Of a stretch of 64,000 nucleotides of DNA, positions 44,879 through 53,965 are shown in pieces; the first letter of the stretch is position 1, and every line of letters starts with the position of its first letter. Source of the stretch: JAABRU01 sp050180235 (GTDB lineage: Bacteria; Desulfobacterota; Desulfobacteria; Desulfobacterales; Desulfococcaceae). The stretch covers positions 74,058 to 138,057 of the forward strand of contig JBFXEJ010000003.1 of assembly GCA_050180235.1 (NCBI GenBank), written 5' to 3'. A program made the translations under genes and the position numbers. Below the pieces are notes generated by a model. The model worked only from the letters and a program-made list of their open reading frames with translations. It was not told where the DNA came from and ran no database searches.

Positions 44879-45589
44879 ATGACACACTATCATAGCAATG
44901 TTGACAGCAGGGAAATCCGCAAATTCGGAAAGATTGCGAGCAGTTGGTGGGACAGAAACGGGGAATGCAAACCCCTGCATGACATCAATCCGCTGCGGAT
45001 GGAATACATCCAAAGCTGTGTGAATGTAAAAGGCTGTTCCTTGCTGGATGCGGGCTGCGGAGGCGGAATTCTCAGTGAATCTCTTGCATCATCAGGAGCG
45101 TATGTCACGGGAATTGACATGGGAGAGGAAGCCCTGAACGCAGCACGGGAACATCTGCAAATAAGCAGATATGAAATCAACTATCTGCAGGCCACAGTGG
45201 AGGAAATGGCAGCCGAAAAACCGGAAAGTTTTGATGTAATAACCTGCATGGAACTGCTGGAGCATGTTCCTGAACCCTGTTCTGTGGTTCATGCGTGCAG
45301 AATGCTGCTCAAACCCGGAGGCCATGTCATTTTTGCCACTTTGAACCGCAATCTCAAATCCTTTGTTTTTGCAATCATCGGTGCGGAATACATCCTTCGC
45401 CTGCTTCCTGCCGGAACCCATTGCCATGCAAAATTCATCAAACCTGTGGAACTTGCAAACTGGGCTGCGGATGCGGATTTGTCTGTCACAGATACAGCAG
45501 GATTGCAATACAACCCCTTTACCCGGAGATATTTTCTCAGCCGGAATACAGATGTGAATTATTTCATGCACATGCGGCGTCCGCGCTGA
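44879..45589 (+). CDS. ubiG: UbiG-type quinone-precursor O-methyltransferase
   Basis: A 236-aa class I SAM methyltransferase that matches UbiG over its length. It starts THYHSNVDSREIRKFGKIAS, then WWDRNGECKPLHDINPLRMEYI, SAM motif I LLDAGCGGGILSE, the acidic strand end VTGIDMGEEAL, and VITCMELLEHVPEP. UbiG methylates hydroxyl groups in ubiquinone biosynthesis, but this window encodes a menaquinone (futalosine) route, so a different phenolic substrate is possible. The open frame before 44879 has no support; the family start begins there. Confidence 0.85.
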   Translation: MTHYHSNVDSREIRKFGKIASSWWDRNGECKPLHDINPLRMEYIQSCVNVKGCSLLDAGCGGGILSESLASSGAYVTGIDMGEEALNAAREHLQISRYEINYLQATVEEMAAEKPESFDVITCMELLEHVPEPCSVVHACRMLLKPGGHVIFATLNRNLKSFVFAIIGAEYILRLLPAGTHCHAKFIKPVELANWAADADLSVTDTAGLQYNPFTRRYFLSRNTDVNYFMHMRRPR

Positions 45590-45636
45590 ATTTCTCTGAC
45601 GGCTTTTTTTTCAAAAACAGGATCAACTCAGAACCC

Positions 45637-46869
45637 ATGCAAAATGTCCTTGTTTATCTAATTTTTATCCTTACCTATGTTCTCATTGCATCCCGGAGGC
45701 TTACCCTGCTGCCCATTGGCAGACCCGCGGGTGCGCTCTTCGGTGCGACACTAATGGTTGCAGCAGGCGCACTCACACCGGAGCAAAGCTATCAGGCCAT
45801 TGACCATAACACCATTCTCCTGCTTTTTTCCATGATGATCCTTTCCATTTATCTGGAACGGGCTGGATTTTTCATTCTCACTGCACGGAAAATGGGGAAA
45901 ATCTGCAATACCCCCTGGAAAATGCTGATCGCAGTCGTGCTGATTTCCGGTTTTCTCTCCGCATTTCTGATGAATGACACCATCTGCATTTTCATGACGC
46001 CCATTGTGGTAAGCATCTGCCGGACATACGGCCTTCCTTTCGGGCCTTTTCTGATTGCACTCGCGACTTCAGCGAACATTGGCAGTGCGGCCAGTCTGGT
46101 GGGAAATCCCCAGAACATGATCATCGGCAGCCTCAGCGGTTTCAATTTTGGCAGATTCCTTCTCTTTGCAGCGCCTCCCGCTCTGCTGGGTCTGCTTATC
46201 AATATTGTGCTGCTGCGGCTGATATACCGGAAACAGATTCCTGCCGCGTTTTCCTCCCTGTCTGATCCGGAGGAAAATGGCAACGGCAATGGGAAAATGC
46301 GCCTGGCTTTGGCAACTGTGCTGTGCGTAATAGCGGGTTTCTTTGCCGGATGGCATCTGGCCTATACCTCTTTGGCAGGAGTAATGTTTCTCATTATCGC
46401 GGATCGGGAGGAACCATCGGAAATCTTTGCCCGGATTGACTGGTCCATTCTGGTTTTTTTCTGCTGCCTGTTCATTGTGGTGCAGGGACTCAATCTGACC
46501 GGAATTGTGGAAAAGGCATGGACGGCCAGCGAATCCTGGCTCCGTTTTTCCCGTCCGGACGGACTTTTTTTCTTCACCGCTCTGATGACTGCGGGATCAA
46601 ACATTGTTTCCAACGTGCCCATGGTCATGCTCACCGGCCCGCTGATTGGCAATCTGGGCCCGGCTGAGGCAGGATGGGTGCTGCTGGCTTTTATTACCAC
46701 AGTGGCAGGCAATCTGACTCTGATCGGATCTGTGGCAAACATCATTGTGGCAGAGGGCGCAAAAAAATATTACACCCTGAATTTTTTTGAATATCTGCGT
46801 TTCGGACTGATTTCCACCATTGCAGTGCTGGCTGCGGGAGTGGGGATGATCTGGCTGATGATGGTATAA
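45637..46869 (+). CDS. SLC13/ArsB-NhaD-type anion or cation transporter
   Basis: A 410-aa inner-membrane permease with about 10-11 hydrophobic segments. Ion-transporter superfamily features are SAFLMNDTICIFMTPIVVSI in the first half, IALATSANIGSAASLVGNPQ (N and P of the substrate hairpin), and the inverted second-half repeat ALMTAGSNIVSNVPMVMLTG and GNLTLIGSVANIIV. The family carries arsenite, sodium, citrate, dicarboxylates or sulfate; the substrate is not readable here. The Met at 45637 is the first that fits; upstream in-frame sequence belongs to ubiG. A 240-bp duplicate of its middle lies at 58642-58883. Confidence 0.88.
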   Translation: MQNVLVYLIFILTYVLIASRRLTLLPIGRPAGALFGATLMVAAGALTPEQSYQAIDHNTILLLFSMMILSIYLERAGFFILTARKMGKICNTPWKMLIAVVLISGFLSAFLMNDTICIFMTPIVVSICRTYGLPFGPFLIALATSANIGSAASLVGNPQNMIIGSLSGFNFGRFLLFAAPPALLGLLINIVLLRLIYRKQIPAAFSSLSDPEENGNGNGKMRLALATVLCVIAGFFAGWHLAYTSLAGVMFLIIADREEPSEIFARIDWSILVFFCCLFIVVQGLNLTGIVEKAWTASESWLRFSRPDGLFFFTALMTAGSNIVSNVPMVMLTGPLIGNLGPAEAGWVLLAFITTVAGNLTLIGSVANIIVAEGAKKYYTLNFFEYLRFGLISTIAVLAAGVGMIWLMMV

Positions 46870-47199
46870 TCAGGCAGAGACAGATTTCTTAAAGCAATAA
46901 GGCGGTTTCCAAATATGGAAAGCGAATTTAATAACCTCCCGTCAATCCGGCGAAGTCGGACTCCAGAATAAGTTGAGAATACTGGATTCCGGCTTTCATC
47001 GGAATGATGAAGAAAGGGAAGTTATTTACTTTTCATTCCTATAAATTTACCATGTCTGAAGGAGTCATAAACTGAAAGTTTGTCACCAGATTGTCAGAGG
47101 TCAGGCACTGCCAAATTTTCAGTTTGGCACTCCTTTGGCAGATTTTTTTAGCAAATCAAACAAATTCAGGTGTATGCAGTTGATAAAAAAAATCAATCC

Positions 47200-47410
47200 T
47201 GAAACCCTAAGGGTTTTCAAAACCCTTAGGGTTTATCCGGCCAACTGCGTAACGCCTAAATATGTCAAACTTTCGTTTGTGTGCGCAATGTCCTGCATTT
47301 CACATTGGAATCAAGAAGTTATCAACTTTCTGATTTGTCCAATGCTAAGGGGCTGTAACAAAATAAACTGTTCCAAACCCTTGGGGTTTTCAAAGCCCTA
47401 AGGGTTTCAG
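47200..47410. repeat. CCCTAAGGGTTT palindrome repeats in a 576-bp gene-free gap
   Basis: AAACCCTAAGGGTTTTCAAA followed by ACCCTTAGGGTTT (47205-47242) and a variant at 47372-47408 dominate the gap 46870-47445. A REP-like degenerate ATTCCGGC box lies at 46940-47000. The 88-codon ORF across them is composed of repeat and is not called. Confidence 0.75.
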
Positions 47411-47445
47411 ACAGAAAAATTGTACAGGTTATTTCGTTACAAACC

Positions 47446-50121
47446 CTAATTCCCATCCCCGAACATCACCAGAGGCGCCCAGTAATACGGGTGCTGCCAT
47501 TCTTCCCCAAAGCTGCCATTGATCATGTCCAGTTTGATTTCTCTCAGAGCCTGGGCTCTGTTTTTTCCGGCTTTGAGTTTTTCAAACAGGCCGACATTCA
47601 GTTCTTTGGCAGACAGGGATTCCACTGACCATAATGTCACCGTGACAGCCGGAGTGCCTGCGTACATGAAAGAACGGGTGAGACCCATGACACCTTCCCC
47701 GGAAACAGATTTCCCCCGGCCCGTGTTGCAGGCTGAAAGCGTTACGAGATCCGCGTTCATTTTCAGTCCAAACACATCAGCCATAGTGAGAAAACCGTCC
47801 TGTTTTGTTTCCGGATCAGGATTGGACAGAACCAGCGCAGGCTGCTGAATGATGCTGGTGGTTTCCGGGATTACGCCGTGGCAGGCAAAGACAAGATAGC
47901 GGTAATCATCCAGCCTTTCGGATGTGTTAAAGGCCAGAACATTGCTGCGGGCTGCCTTTACCTGCAGTTGCAATGGATCGGATCTGAGCGGTGCGTCAAG
48001 GAGTTGCCGGATGGCCTCGGCTTCATCTTCGGTTTCCGGAAGCGGCATAAAATTTCCGTTCATGGTGGAACGGAGCGATTCAGCCTGTAATTCCGAAAGC
48101 CTTTCTGAAGAATCCGGCCTGTTTTTTTCTTCTGCGGTGTCTGCTGTTTCACCATAAACAGGATTTGCAAATGCCAGCAGAGGGTAAAGCGCTCTTTCCT
48201 TTCGTCTGGATTTGGATTCACGGATTATGTTCAGCAATGAGGCTGAGGACAGGTAGGATATGCCGTGACTTTTTATCAGGTAACTGTCATCTTCCGTTTT
48301 CAATGCTTCAAAAGGCAGCAGGTAAAGGGGGCCGGTGGGGATGATGTAAAGATTTTTGCTTTGTTTTATATGTTTCTGGACTTCATTGGGAAAAAGAAGG
48401 GTATAAAGATCCGGAATTTCCACTTTTTCATCTTTTTTCATTCTGATGATCTCCCCTCTCAGATTTTTTCCTCCGGCTCCAAGAGCATGATTCCTGAAAA
48501 TCTCCATCTTTTCTGCCAGTTCGTCTCTTCCCGCGTCTATTGCAGTAAGTGAAAAATTCTTCCTGTCAATTGTCCATACACAGGTCTGATTTTTCATGAC
48601 ATTGTAGATGAGCATGGTTTCACCGGGTTTGAGCAGTTTTTTCTGAACCGTTTCGCTGCTCACCGGTTTGGGGTATTTGATGGCATAATAATCAGGATAG
48701 GCTGTCTGAATGATTTTTTCCAGTTTTTTCAGATCGGACTGAACCTGTTTCATTTCTGCTTCAATTCTCTGGACAGCTTTCAGATCTCTTTTTTCAGGGG
48801 CTTTCTCTCTCTGGATTGACAACTGACCGGATAACAGTCCGATCTGTTTTTCCAATCCGGCTTCCTCCTGCCGGACAGCCTCCGGCAATCCCGCATACTG
48901 CCTGGCTCCGCTTTTTCCCATTTCTTCCAGAAAGGTTCTGCCCTGCTTTCTTTCAAATATTTCAAATGCTCTCCGGTCATAGCCGTCTTTGGGATGCTGC
49001 CGGTGCAGTGTATGCAGGGCTTCTATATAGTCATCGTAAACTTCCTGTTTGTCCTGCATATATCCGATTTTGAATTCGCTGTCCCTCAAACTTGACCTTG
49101 CAGATTCAATGGATTGAAGCGATTTTTCAAAATGATCCAAGGCTTTTTGCAGTTCATTTTTTTGCACATAAAACATGCTGAGACCTTGCTGTAATTCCCA
49201 ATTTAACTTATGATCAACAATATTATTCTCCCGAACCATCGCCATATGTTTTTCCAGATAAGGATAAGCCTGATCCGGTTTATGATATTCCAGATGGATA
49301 AAAGCAATACCGAGATAGGTTTCTGCTATTCTAGCTGTTTCCCTCAGTCCTTGAAATATTGAAGAGGCCTGCTGTTTGCATTTGACAGATTCGTCATATC
49401 TGCCGATTTTGAGATAAGCATAGGATAGCCCTGATAACGCAATAGCTTCCTTAAGTGTATATTTATATTCCTTTGCTATTGATATGGAATTTAAAAAACA
49501 ATCTATGGCTTTATCATACAACTCATTAGCTTCATAAAGGATACCGAGATTTAACATTGTTGAGATGTTCAAAAGTGAATACCGACCATCTGATTCTGCA
49601 CGGAGTTCATCAAACACGGCCAAGGATTTTTTATAGTAATCTTCTGCATTTTCAAAATTTCCAAGCATATGATACGAGGTACCTATTGATTCCAAAGCGC
49701 CCTCAATTGCTATGCGTCTGACCAGTCCGTTTTCTCCCATCCATTTTTTTGATTGTAAAATTTTCTCATAGGATCGCTCTGTATATTCAAGCCCTTTTAT
49801 ATATTCACCCATCATTGAATACATATTTCCGAGACTTGATAATATGAAAGCTTCCCCTGTTTCGTTACCGACTATTCGGATCTGTACCAAGGCATTTTCA
49901 TAAAGTTCCGTTGCTTTATCCAAACGTCTTTCCTTTATAGGCACCTCAGCCGATTCGACTATTTTATTATACTGTTCAAAGGCATTTCCTTTCTTCTCAT
50001 CGAAAAAAATTGGAATTAATGATATCCCCAATTCAATTTCCGCTCGGTATTTATATGCTTTTACAAAGCCGACAGACAGTAACATGAGAAATATAATTAC
50101 GATGATTTTTTTAAAGCTCAA
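47446..50121 (-). CDS. TPR-CHAT domain protease, membrane-anchored or exported
   Basis: An 891-aa protein, last gene of the minus-strand operon. The N-terminus has a hydrophobic signal or anchor (KKIIVIIFLMLLSVGFVKA). Residues ~50-350 hold six or more TPRs (AFILSSLGNMYSMMGEYIKGLEYTERSYEK and similar). A coiled-coil region lies at about 400-470. The C-terminal ~300 residues are a CHAT domain with His748 in VFACHGVIP and Cys798 in VTLSACNTGRG, then GTPAVTVTLWSV and the terminal HPYYWAPLVMFGD. It should be a cysteine protease acting at or outside the inner membrane. The caspase gene lies 64 bp upstream. The TPR-coding half is more A+T-rich than the CHAT half. Confidence 0.9.
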   Translation of the reverse strand: MSFKKIIVIIFLMLLSVGFVKAYKYRAEIELGISLIPIFFDEKKGNAFEQYNKIVESAEVPIKERRLDKATELYENALVQIRIVGNETGEAFILSSLGNMYSMMGEYIKGLEYTERSYEKILQSKKWMGENGLVRRIAIEGALESIGTSYHMLGNFENAEDYYKKSLAVFDELRAESDGRYSLLNISTMLNLGILYEANELYDKAIDCFLNSISIAKEYKYTLKEAIALSGLSYAYLKIGRYDESVKCKQQASSIFQGLRETARIAETYLGIAFIHLEYHKPDQAYPYLEKHMAMVRENNIVDHKLNWELQQGLSMFYVQKNELQKALDHFEKSLQSIESARSSLRDSEFKIGYMQDKQEVYDDYIEALHTLHRQHPKDGYDRRAFEIFERKQGRTFLEEMGKSGARQYAGLPEAVRQEEAGLEKQIGLLSGQLSIQREKAPEKRDLKAVQRIEAEMKQVQSDLKKLEKIIQTAYPDYYAIKYPKPVSSETVQKKLLKPGETMLIYNVMKNQTCVWTIDRKNFSLTAIDAGRDELAEKMEIFRNHALGAGGKNLRGEIIRMKKDEKVEIPDLYTLLFPNEVQKHIKQSKNLYIIPTGPLYLLPFEALKTEDDSYLIKSHGISYLSSASLLNIIRESKSRRKERALYPLLAFANPVYGETADTAEEKNRPDSSERLSELQAESLRSTMNGNFMPLPETEDEAEAIRQLLDAPLRSDPLQLQVKAARSNVLAFNTSERLDDYRYLVFACHGVIPETTSIIQQPALVLSNPDPETKQDGFLTMADVFGLKMNADLVTLSACNTGRGKSVSGEGVMGLTRSFMYAGTPAVTVTLWSVESLSAKELNVGLFEKLKAGKNRAQALREIKLDMINGSFGEEWQHPYYWAPLVMFGDGN

Positions 50122-50185
50122 ACTTTCCTCTCATCCCCCGAATTTGCAGAAATAATTAATATCCCTTATTCAAAAAAAACGTCTG

Positions 50186-53089
50186 CTATTTCACCTGAAA
50201 TGAATACTGCATGGTTCCCCACTGCGCATTTCTGATCCGGATGACCTCGCCGCGTGTTCCGTCCATTGCATTGCTCAGCAGTTTTTCCAAAGGATTCATC
50301 TCTTTTTTCTCATCTCTTGCAAATCCTTCGGATTCCAGCAGGGCCACATCAATGGGCAGTTCCGTTACGATAATCTTAACCGTCTCTTCACCGGCCTGAT
50401 TGCTTGCCAATGCTGCCACTTCCCGGTAATCCCGTTCTTCCAAAGGCCGTATCAGGGCATCTTCCTGATTGTCTTCCATTGTGGGAAATACGGCCTGAAT
50501 TTTTCCATCCGGGGTAATATCAATAAAATAGACATAACAGGATTTGTCAGACAGGTTTTTCACAGCAAAGGTGAGAAGATTTTCCGAAGAAAGAATTTTC
50601 CCTTCCATTTCCCGGTAATGATATTCCCCCTGCTTCTGATATGATCTCCCATCCGGCAGATGCAGGCAGTCCGGATCAGATTCCGGGCATCTGTACGCAG
50701 GTTCCCATATTATGGTGCGAAATTCTGTTTTCGGGCCGGTTTCGGATGCCAGTTTTTTCAGATCTCTGATGCGCGCAATTTTTTTCAGATTCCGTTTCAG
50801 CATTTCCATGCCTTTTTGCGGATCTTTGAATGAAATGCGCAGATTTTCATTGAGCAGTTTTTCCGTGTCTGTGAGTATCCATACCTCCGGGGGCTGGTCG
50901 GGAAAAGACCGGGGCAGTGTGTCGGAAATGTTTTTCCGGATATACTCCCCCTTCTCTTTTTTGGGACGCAGCACATACAGAAGCATTTCACAGGCTTTCT
51001 GATCCGCAGCAGGGATGAATGCGGACAATTCCCTTTCCTTTAAAACTGCCTGCAACTGCTGCATCAGAGACCTGTCTGCATCCAGGGGAAAATCTGCATT
51101 CAGAAATACCGGAATGGGTTTGAGGTCATAGGCATGACTTTCTTCCACCACCAGATCGCCGGGTTTCATCTTTCCGCTGATCTCTGCCAGACTGTCAAAG
51201 GGCCTTGTCTGTCTAATCGTAAGCAATGGCAAATCAGCAGTGTTTTTCATCCGGGGATCATATTTTCGGAAAACAGAACCCTGTGCAATACCGGTCAGGG
51301 TTCCTGCCCCGATGACGGCTGTGAGCTCATCCGCATTTACTTTGATTACCGGTATCCGCGGCGGAGCGGGTTTGAATTCCCCGCCGAATACAGGCATGTT
51401 TCTGGATCCTTTGATCTGGGGATGCTGAGAACCCCGGCGTTCCGTCACCTTTATGCGCACACGCTGGAACAGATCATGCCAGGTTTCTCCGGGCTGTGCC
51501 TGCTGCAGCGTCTGCGCCCAGAACCAGGTGAACATGCCGTATGCCTTATCATCCTCTGTCCGGAATTCCGCCGCAGATTCATCATCCTGTGCCGCTCCGA
51601 TGAATATGGCGTTGTATGATTTGGAGGATGAAAATTGATTTCTTCCCAGAAGATGCTCCCGTGTGTCAGCAGGAGCGGCGCGGATAAGAGGGGCATCTTC
51701 TCCCCGGCATACACTGGCGGAATGACAGGAATCAGAAACAAAGACCACCAGTTCCGTTTTGGAAAGAATGGGAATCAGCCATTCATTGATTTCATCATCC
51801 AGAATATCATAATTGTCTTTCTCTTTTTTGTCAGAGCAGCGGGAACCATAGGATACCCAGGTCTGATCATTTTTTTCCGGTTCCTGTTCATCCAGATTGG
51901 GGGTACAGGAACCATGACCGGAATAATGGATGTAAATCCGGTCTCCGGGCCGGACACGCCCGGCAAGGTCTGAAAAAGCCTGTTCAATGGCGCTGTGGCC
52001 TGCGTTTCTGTTTTTCAGGACAATGATATTTTTGTCATCAAATTCATAGCGGTTTTTCAGAACTTCCCGAATCAGATCAATGTCATTGCCGGAACCGGCC
52101 AGTGAGATCAGTCCGGAACCCTGATATTCTTCAATGCCGATGAGCAGCGCATAGCTGTTTGCTGTCCCGGCAGGCAGTGGCAAATCATCTGCATTTGCTT
52201 TTGACTCTCCCGGAGATGGAGCCGGATATTTTCCCGCATCTGTTTTAACTTTTGCATCCGCTTTTGCATATTGGGTCCAAAAAATGAACTGTCCGCCCTG
52301 ATGGTCTTCAAAATCCAGAACGCCCAGTCTGGGGGTCTGCGTCAGCCGGTCACTCACGCGGGGCGCAAAAAAATAATACAGTTCATCTGTGCATAAATAA
52401 GGTTTAGTGTTTGTTTCCAATGTGTTGATAAGAAAATGGGCAAAAACGCTGTTTTGCCCTATTTCTTTGTCAGAAGCCTCCTCTTTTGCCCCTGCTGAGG
52501 TCATGGCAAAGCGGCTTTTGCTTTTATATTTTTCCCTGTAGAATTTATCATTGATTTCGTCCCCCCGCGTCCGTTCATAAGGATATATGGTTCCGGCATA
52601 GCAGGCATCGGCAATCAGCAGAACATGGCGTGCCTTCATTCTGCTGATCTGATCCCGCAGCCAGTTGTTGGAAAGCCAGGTGCTTTTATCCCGGTTCCGG
52701 GCATCTGAGGGAATCCACCATCCCTCATTCTTTTTTTTGTCAAGTGAGCCGTGACCGGAGTAATAAATCAGAATGCTGTCTTCCTCTCTGCTGTCTCTGA
52801 TGAGAGTTTCAACAGCCTGAACAATCTTTTGCTTTGTGGTGTTTTCAGAACCTGTCAGGAGAATTGGTTCCTGAAATCCGTATTTTTCTTTCAAAAGCCC
52901 GGCAAGAGCCTTTGCATCATTTTCAGGATAAAGAAGATCATTATAATTTATCCCGATGATAAGTGCCTTATAGGATCGTTTTCCGGTATCCGGGATGATG
53001 GGATGGAAAAGATCAGGCATTTGTGCCGATGCAAAGCCTGTGCCTGAAATACCTGTAAATAATATTATGAAAATCAGTATGTTTTTCAT
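50186..53089 (-). CDS. Double-caspase (peptidase C14) protein with DUF4384-like C-terminus
   Basis: A 967-aa exported protein; the start at 53089 begins a signal peptide (KNILIFIILFTGISGTGFASA). Two caspase-fold domains follow. The first has His113 in YYSGHGSLDK and Cys163 in IADACYAG; the second has His392 in HYSGHGSCTP and Cys455 in VSDSCHSAS. Both dyads are intact. The remaining ~480 residues include a DUF4384-like beta region (CYVYFIDITPDGKIQAVFPT). Caspase-like proteases (metacaspase/orthocaspase type) cut after basic residues and occur in signalling and cell-death systems. Two complete catalytic domains in one protein is uncommon. It sits between an SH3 gene and a TPR-CHAT gene on the same strand. 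Confidence 0.88.
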   Translation of the reverse strand: MKNILIFIILFTGISGTGFASAQMPDLFHPIIPDTGKRSYKALIIGINYNDLLYPENDAKALAGLLKEKYGFQEPILLTGSENTTKQKIVQAVETLIRDSREEDSILIYYSGHGSLDKKKNEGWWIPSDARNRDKSTWLSNNWLRDQISRMKARHVLLIADACYAGTIYPYERTRGDEINDKFYREKYKSKSRFAMTSAGAKEEASDKEIGQNSVFAHFLINTLETNTKPYLCTDELYYFFAPRVSDRLTQTPRLGVLDFEDHQGGQFIFWTQYAKADAKVKTDAGKYPAPSPGESKANADDLPLPAGTANSYALLIGIEEYQGSGLISLAGSGNDIDLIREVLKNRYEFDDKNIIVLKNRNAGHSAIEQAFSDLAGRVRPGDRIYIHYSGHGSCTPNLDEQEPEKNDQTWVSYGSRCSDKKEKDNYDILDDEINEWLIPILSKTELVVFVSDSCHSASVCRGEDAPLIRAAPADTREHLLGRNQFSSSKSYNAIFIGAAQDDESAAEFRTEDDKAYGMFTWFWAQTLQQAQPGETWHDLFQRVRIKVTERRGSQHPQIKGSRNMPVFGGEFKPAPPRIPVIKVNADELTAVIGAGTLTGIAQGSVFRKYDPRMKNTADLPLLTIRQTRPFDSLAEISGKMKPGDLVVEESHAYDLKPIPVFLNADFPLDADRSLMQQLQAVLKERELSAFIPAADQKACEMLLYVLRPKKEKGEYIRKNISDTLPRSFPDQPPEVWILTDTEKLLNENLRISFKDPQKGMEMLKRNLKKIARIRDLKKLASETGPKTEFRTIIWEPAYRCPESDPDCLHLPDGRSYQKQGEYHYREMEGKILSSENLLTFAVKNLSDKSCYVYFIDITPDGKIQAVFPTMEDNQEDALIRPLEERDYREVAALASNQAGEETVKIIVTELPIDVALLESEGFARDEKKEMNPLEKLLSNAMDGTRGEVIRIRNAQWGTMQYSFQVK

Positions 53090-53167
53090 GATGTTTATCC
53101 AGAGTCTGCAAGAAAGCAATCTGTATAGCGCACATTGCGCACCGCTTCCAAAAATCAGAAACGCACG

Positions 53168-53205
53168 CTGTCTTTGACCGTCATTTCGGCAAAAGCCGGA
53201 ATCCG
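53168..53205. repeat. REP-like palindrome copy
   Basis: CGTCATTTCGGCAAAAGCCGGAATCCGG-type sequence, a diverged member of the family best seen at 7782-7815. It lies between the SH3 gene end and the caspase gene start. Confidence 0.6.
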
Positions 53206-53212
53206 GTGTTTA

Positions 53213-53965
53213 TCAGGGCTCCGCAGGGGGAAAGGTTTTTCCCCTGTCTTTTCCCGCAAACCATTTGATGAACCACCGATCATTGACTTTTTCAAAACCT
53301 ATGCTGTAATCATTCCTGTTTCTGATGAACTGTCCGAAAACATACCCTGTTCTGCCATCCGGCAGAGCAACTTTGATCCATTTTCTGTTTTTTGTCAACT
53401 CTGCCCTGAGAACCTCATAGGAACAGGAAGCGATAACAGCGGAATTAAGCCCCGGCTGCTCCCGCACACTGATATTGTTGCCAATGACAGCCCAGTATTC
53501 TGCAGCGTCTCTGTCTTTGGGCCAAAGGGAATGGACATATGGGGCAACAAACTGTTTTTTATTGTCATCCACAAAACTTCCGCCCAGAGAAAGAATCTCT
53601 GCCATTTCATCCCACAGGGGACTGAACACATGCTCCGGCTGCCATTTTTTCCGAAATGCCTCAATGCCGAAATCCTGAACAATGCCATCTGCATCCGGTG
53701 GCGATATTACGACTTTTGGATCAAGAACATTCAGAACAAATTCCGTGTCACGATTTCTTACTGCTTCAAGAAGTTTCTGTCTGAAACTGCAAAATGAGGC
53801 GTCAGTCTCCCCCTCATCGGCCGGAAAGAGTTTGTTTTCCCGCCAGGCATGGGCATCTGTGACGCCTTTTCCCGGTTCTGAGGCATTGCACGGAACCGGC
53901 ATACACGGTATAAGAATCAGAAAAATAAGACAGACAATGATGAAAATTTCTTTTTTAACCATCAT
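53213..53965 (-). CDS. Exported bacterial SH3-domain protein
   Basis: A 250-aa protein with an N-terminal signal peptide (FIIVCLIFLILIPCMPVPCNA). Residues ~50-140 are a mixed alpha/beta region (LLEAVRNRDTEFVLNVLDPK; VVISPPDADGIVQDFGIEAF). Residues ~160-225 are an SH3b domain (VIGNNISVREQPGLNSAVIA; KWIKVALPDGRTGYVFGQFI), followed by a short C-terminal part. SH3b domains bind peptidoglycan or peptides in the periplasm. Its 5' end overlaps the cyclase stop by 11 nt, so it is in the operon with the cyclase and caspase genes. It may scaffold the caspase; that is inference. Confidence 0.8.
   Translation of the reverse strand: MMVKKEIFIIVCLIFLILIPCMPVPCNASEPGKGVTDAHAWRENKLFPADEGETDASFCSFRQKLLEAVRNRDTEFVLNVLDPKVVISPPDADGIVQDFGIEAFRKKWQPEHVFSPLWDEMAEILSLGGSFVDDNKKQFVAPYVHSLWPKDRDAAEYWAVIGNNISVREQPGLNSAVIASCSYEVLRAELTKNRKWIKVALPDGRTGYVFGQFIRNRNDYSIGFEKVNDRWFIKWFAGKDRGKTFPPAEP

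Noticed and set aside
47135..47401. 88-codon ORF between the transporter and CHAT genes
   Set aside because: It runs through CCCTAAGGGTTT palindromes, has no family resemblance and no convincing ribosome binding site.
53135..53797. 220-codon plus-strand ORF opposite the SH3 gene
   Set aside because: The minus strand encodes a signal peptide and an SH3b domain coupled to the cyclase gene. The plus-strand product shows no domain.
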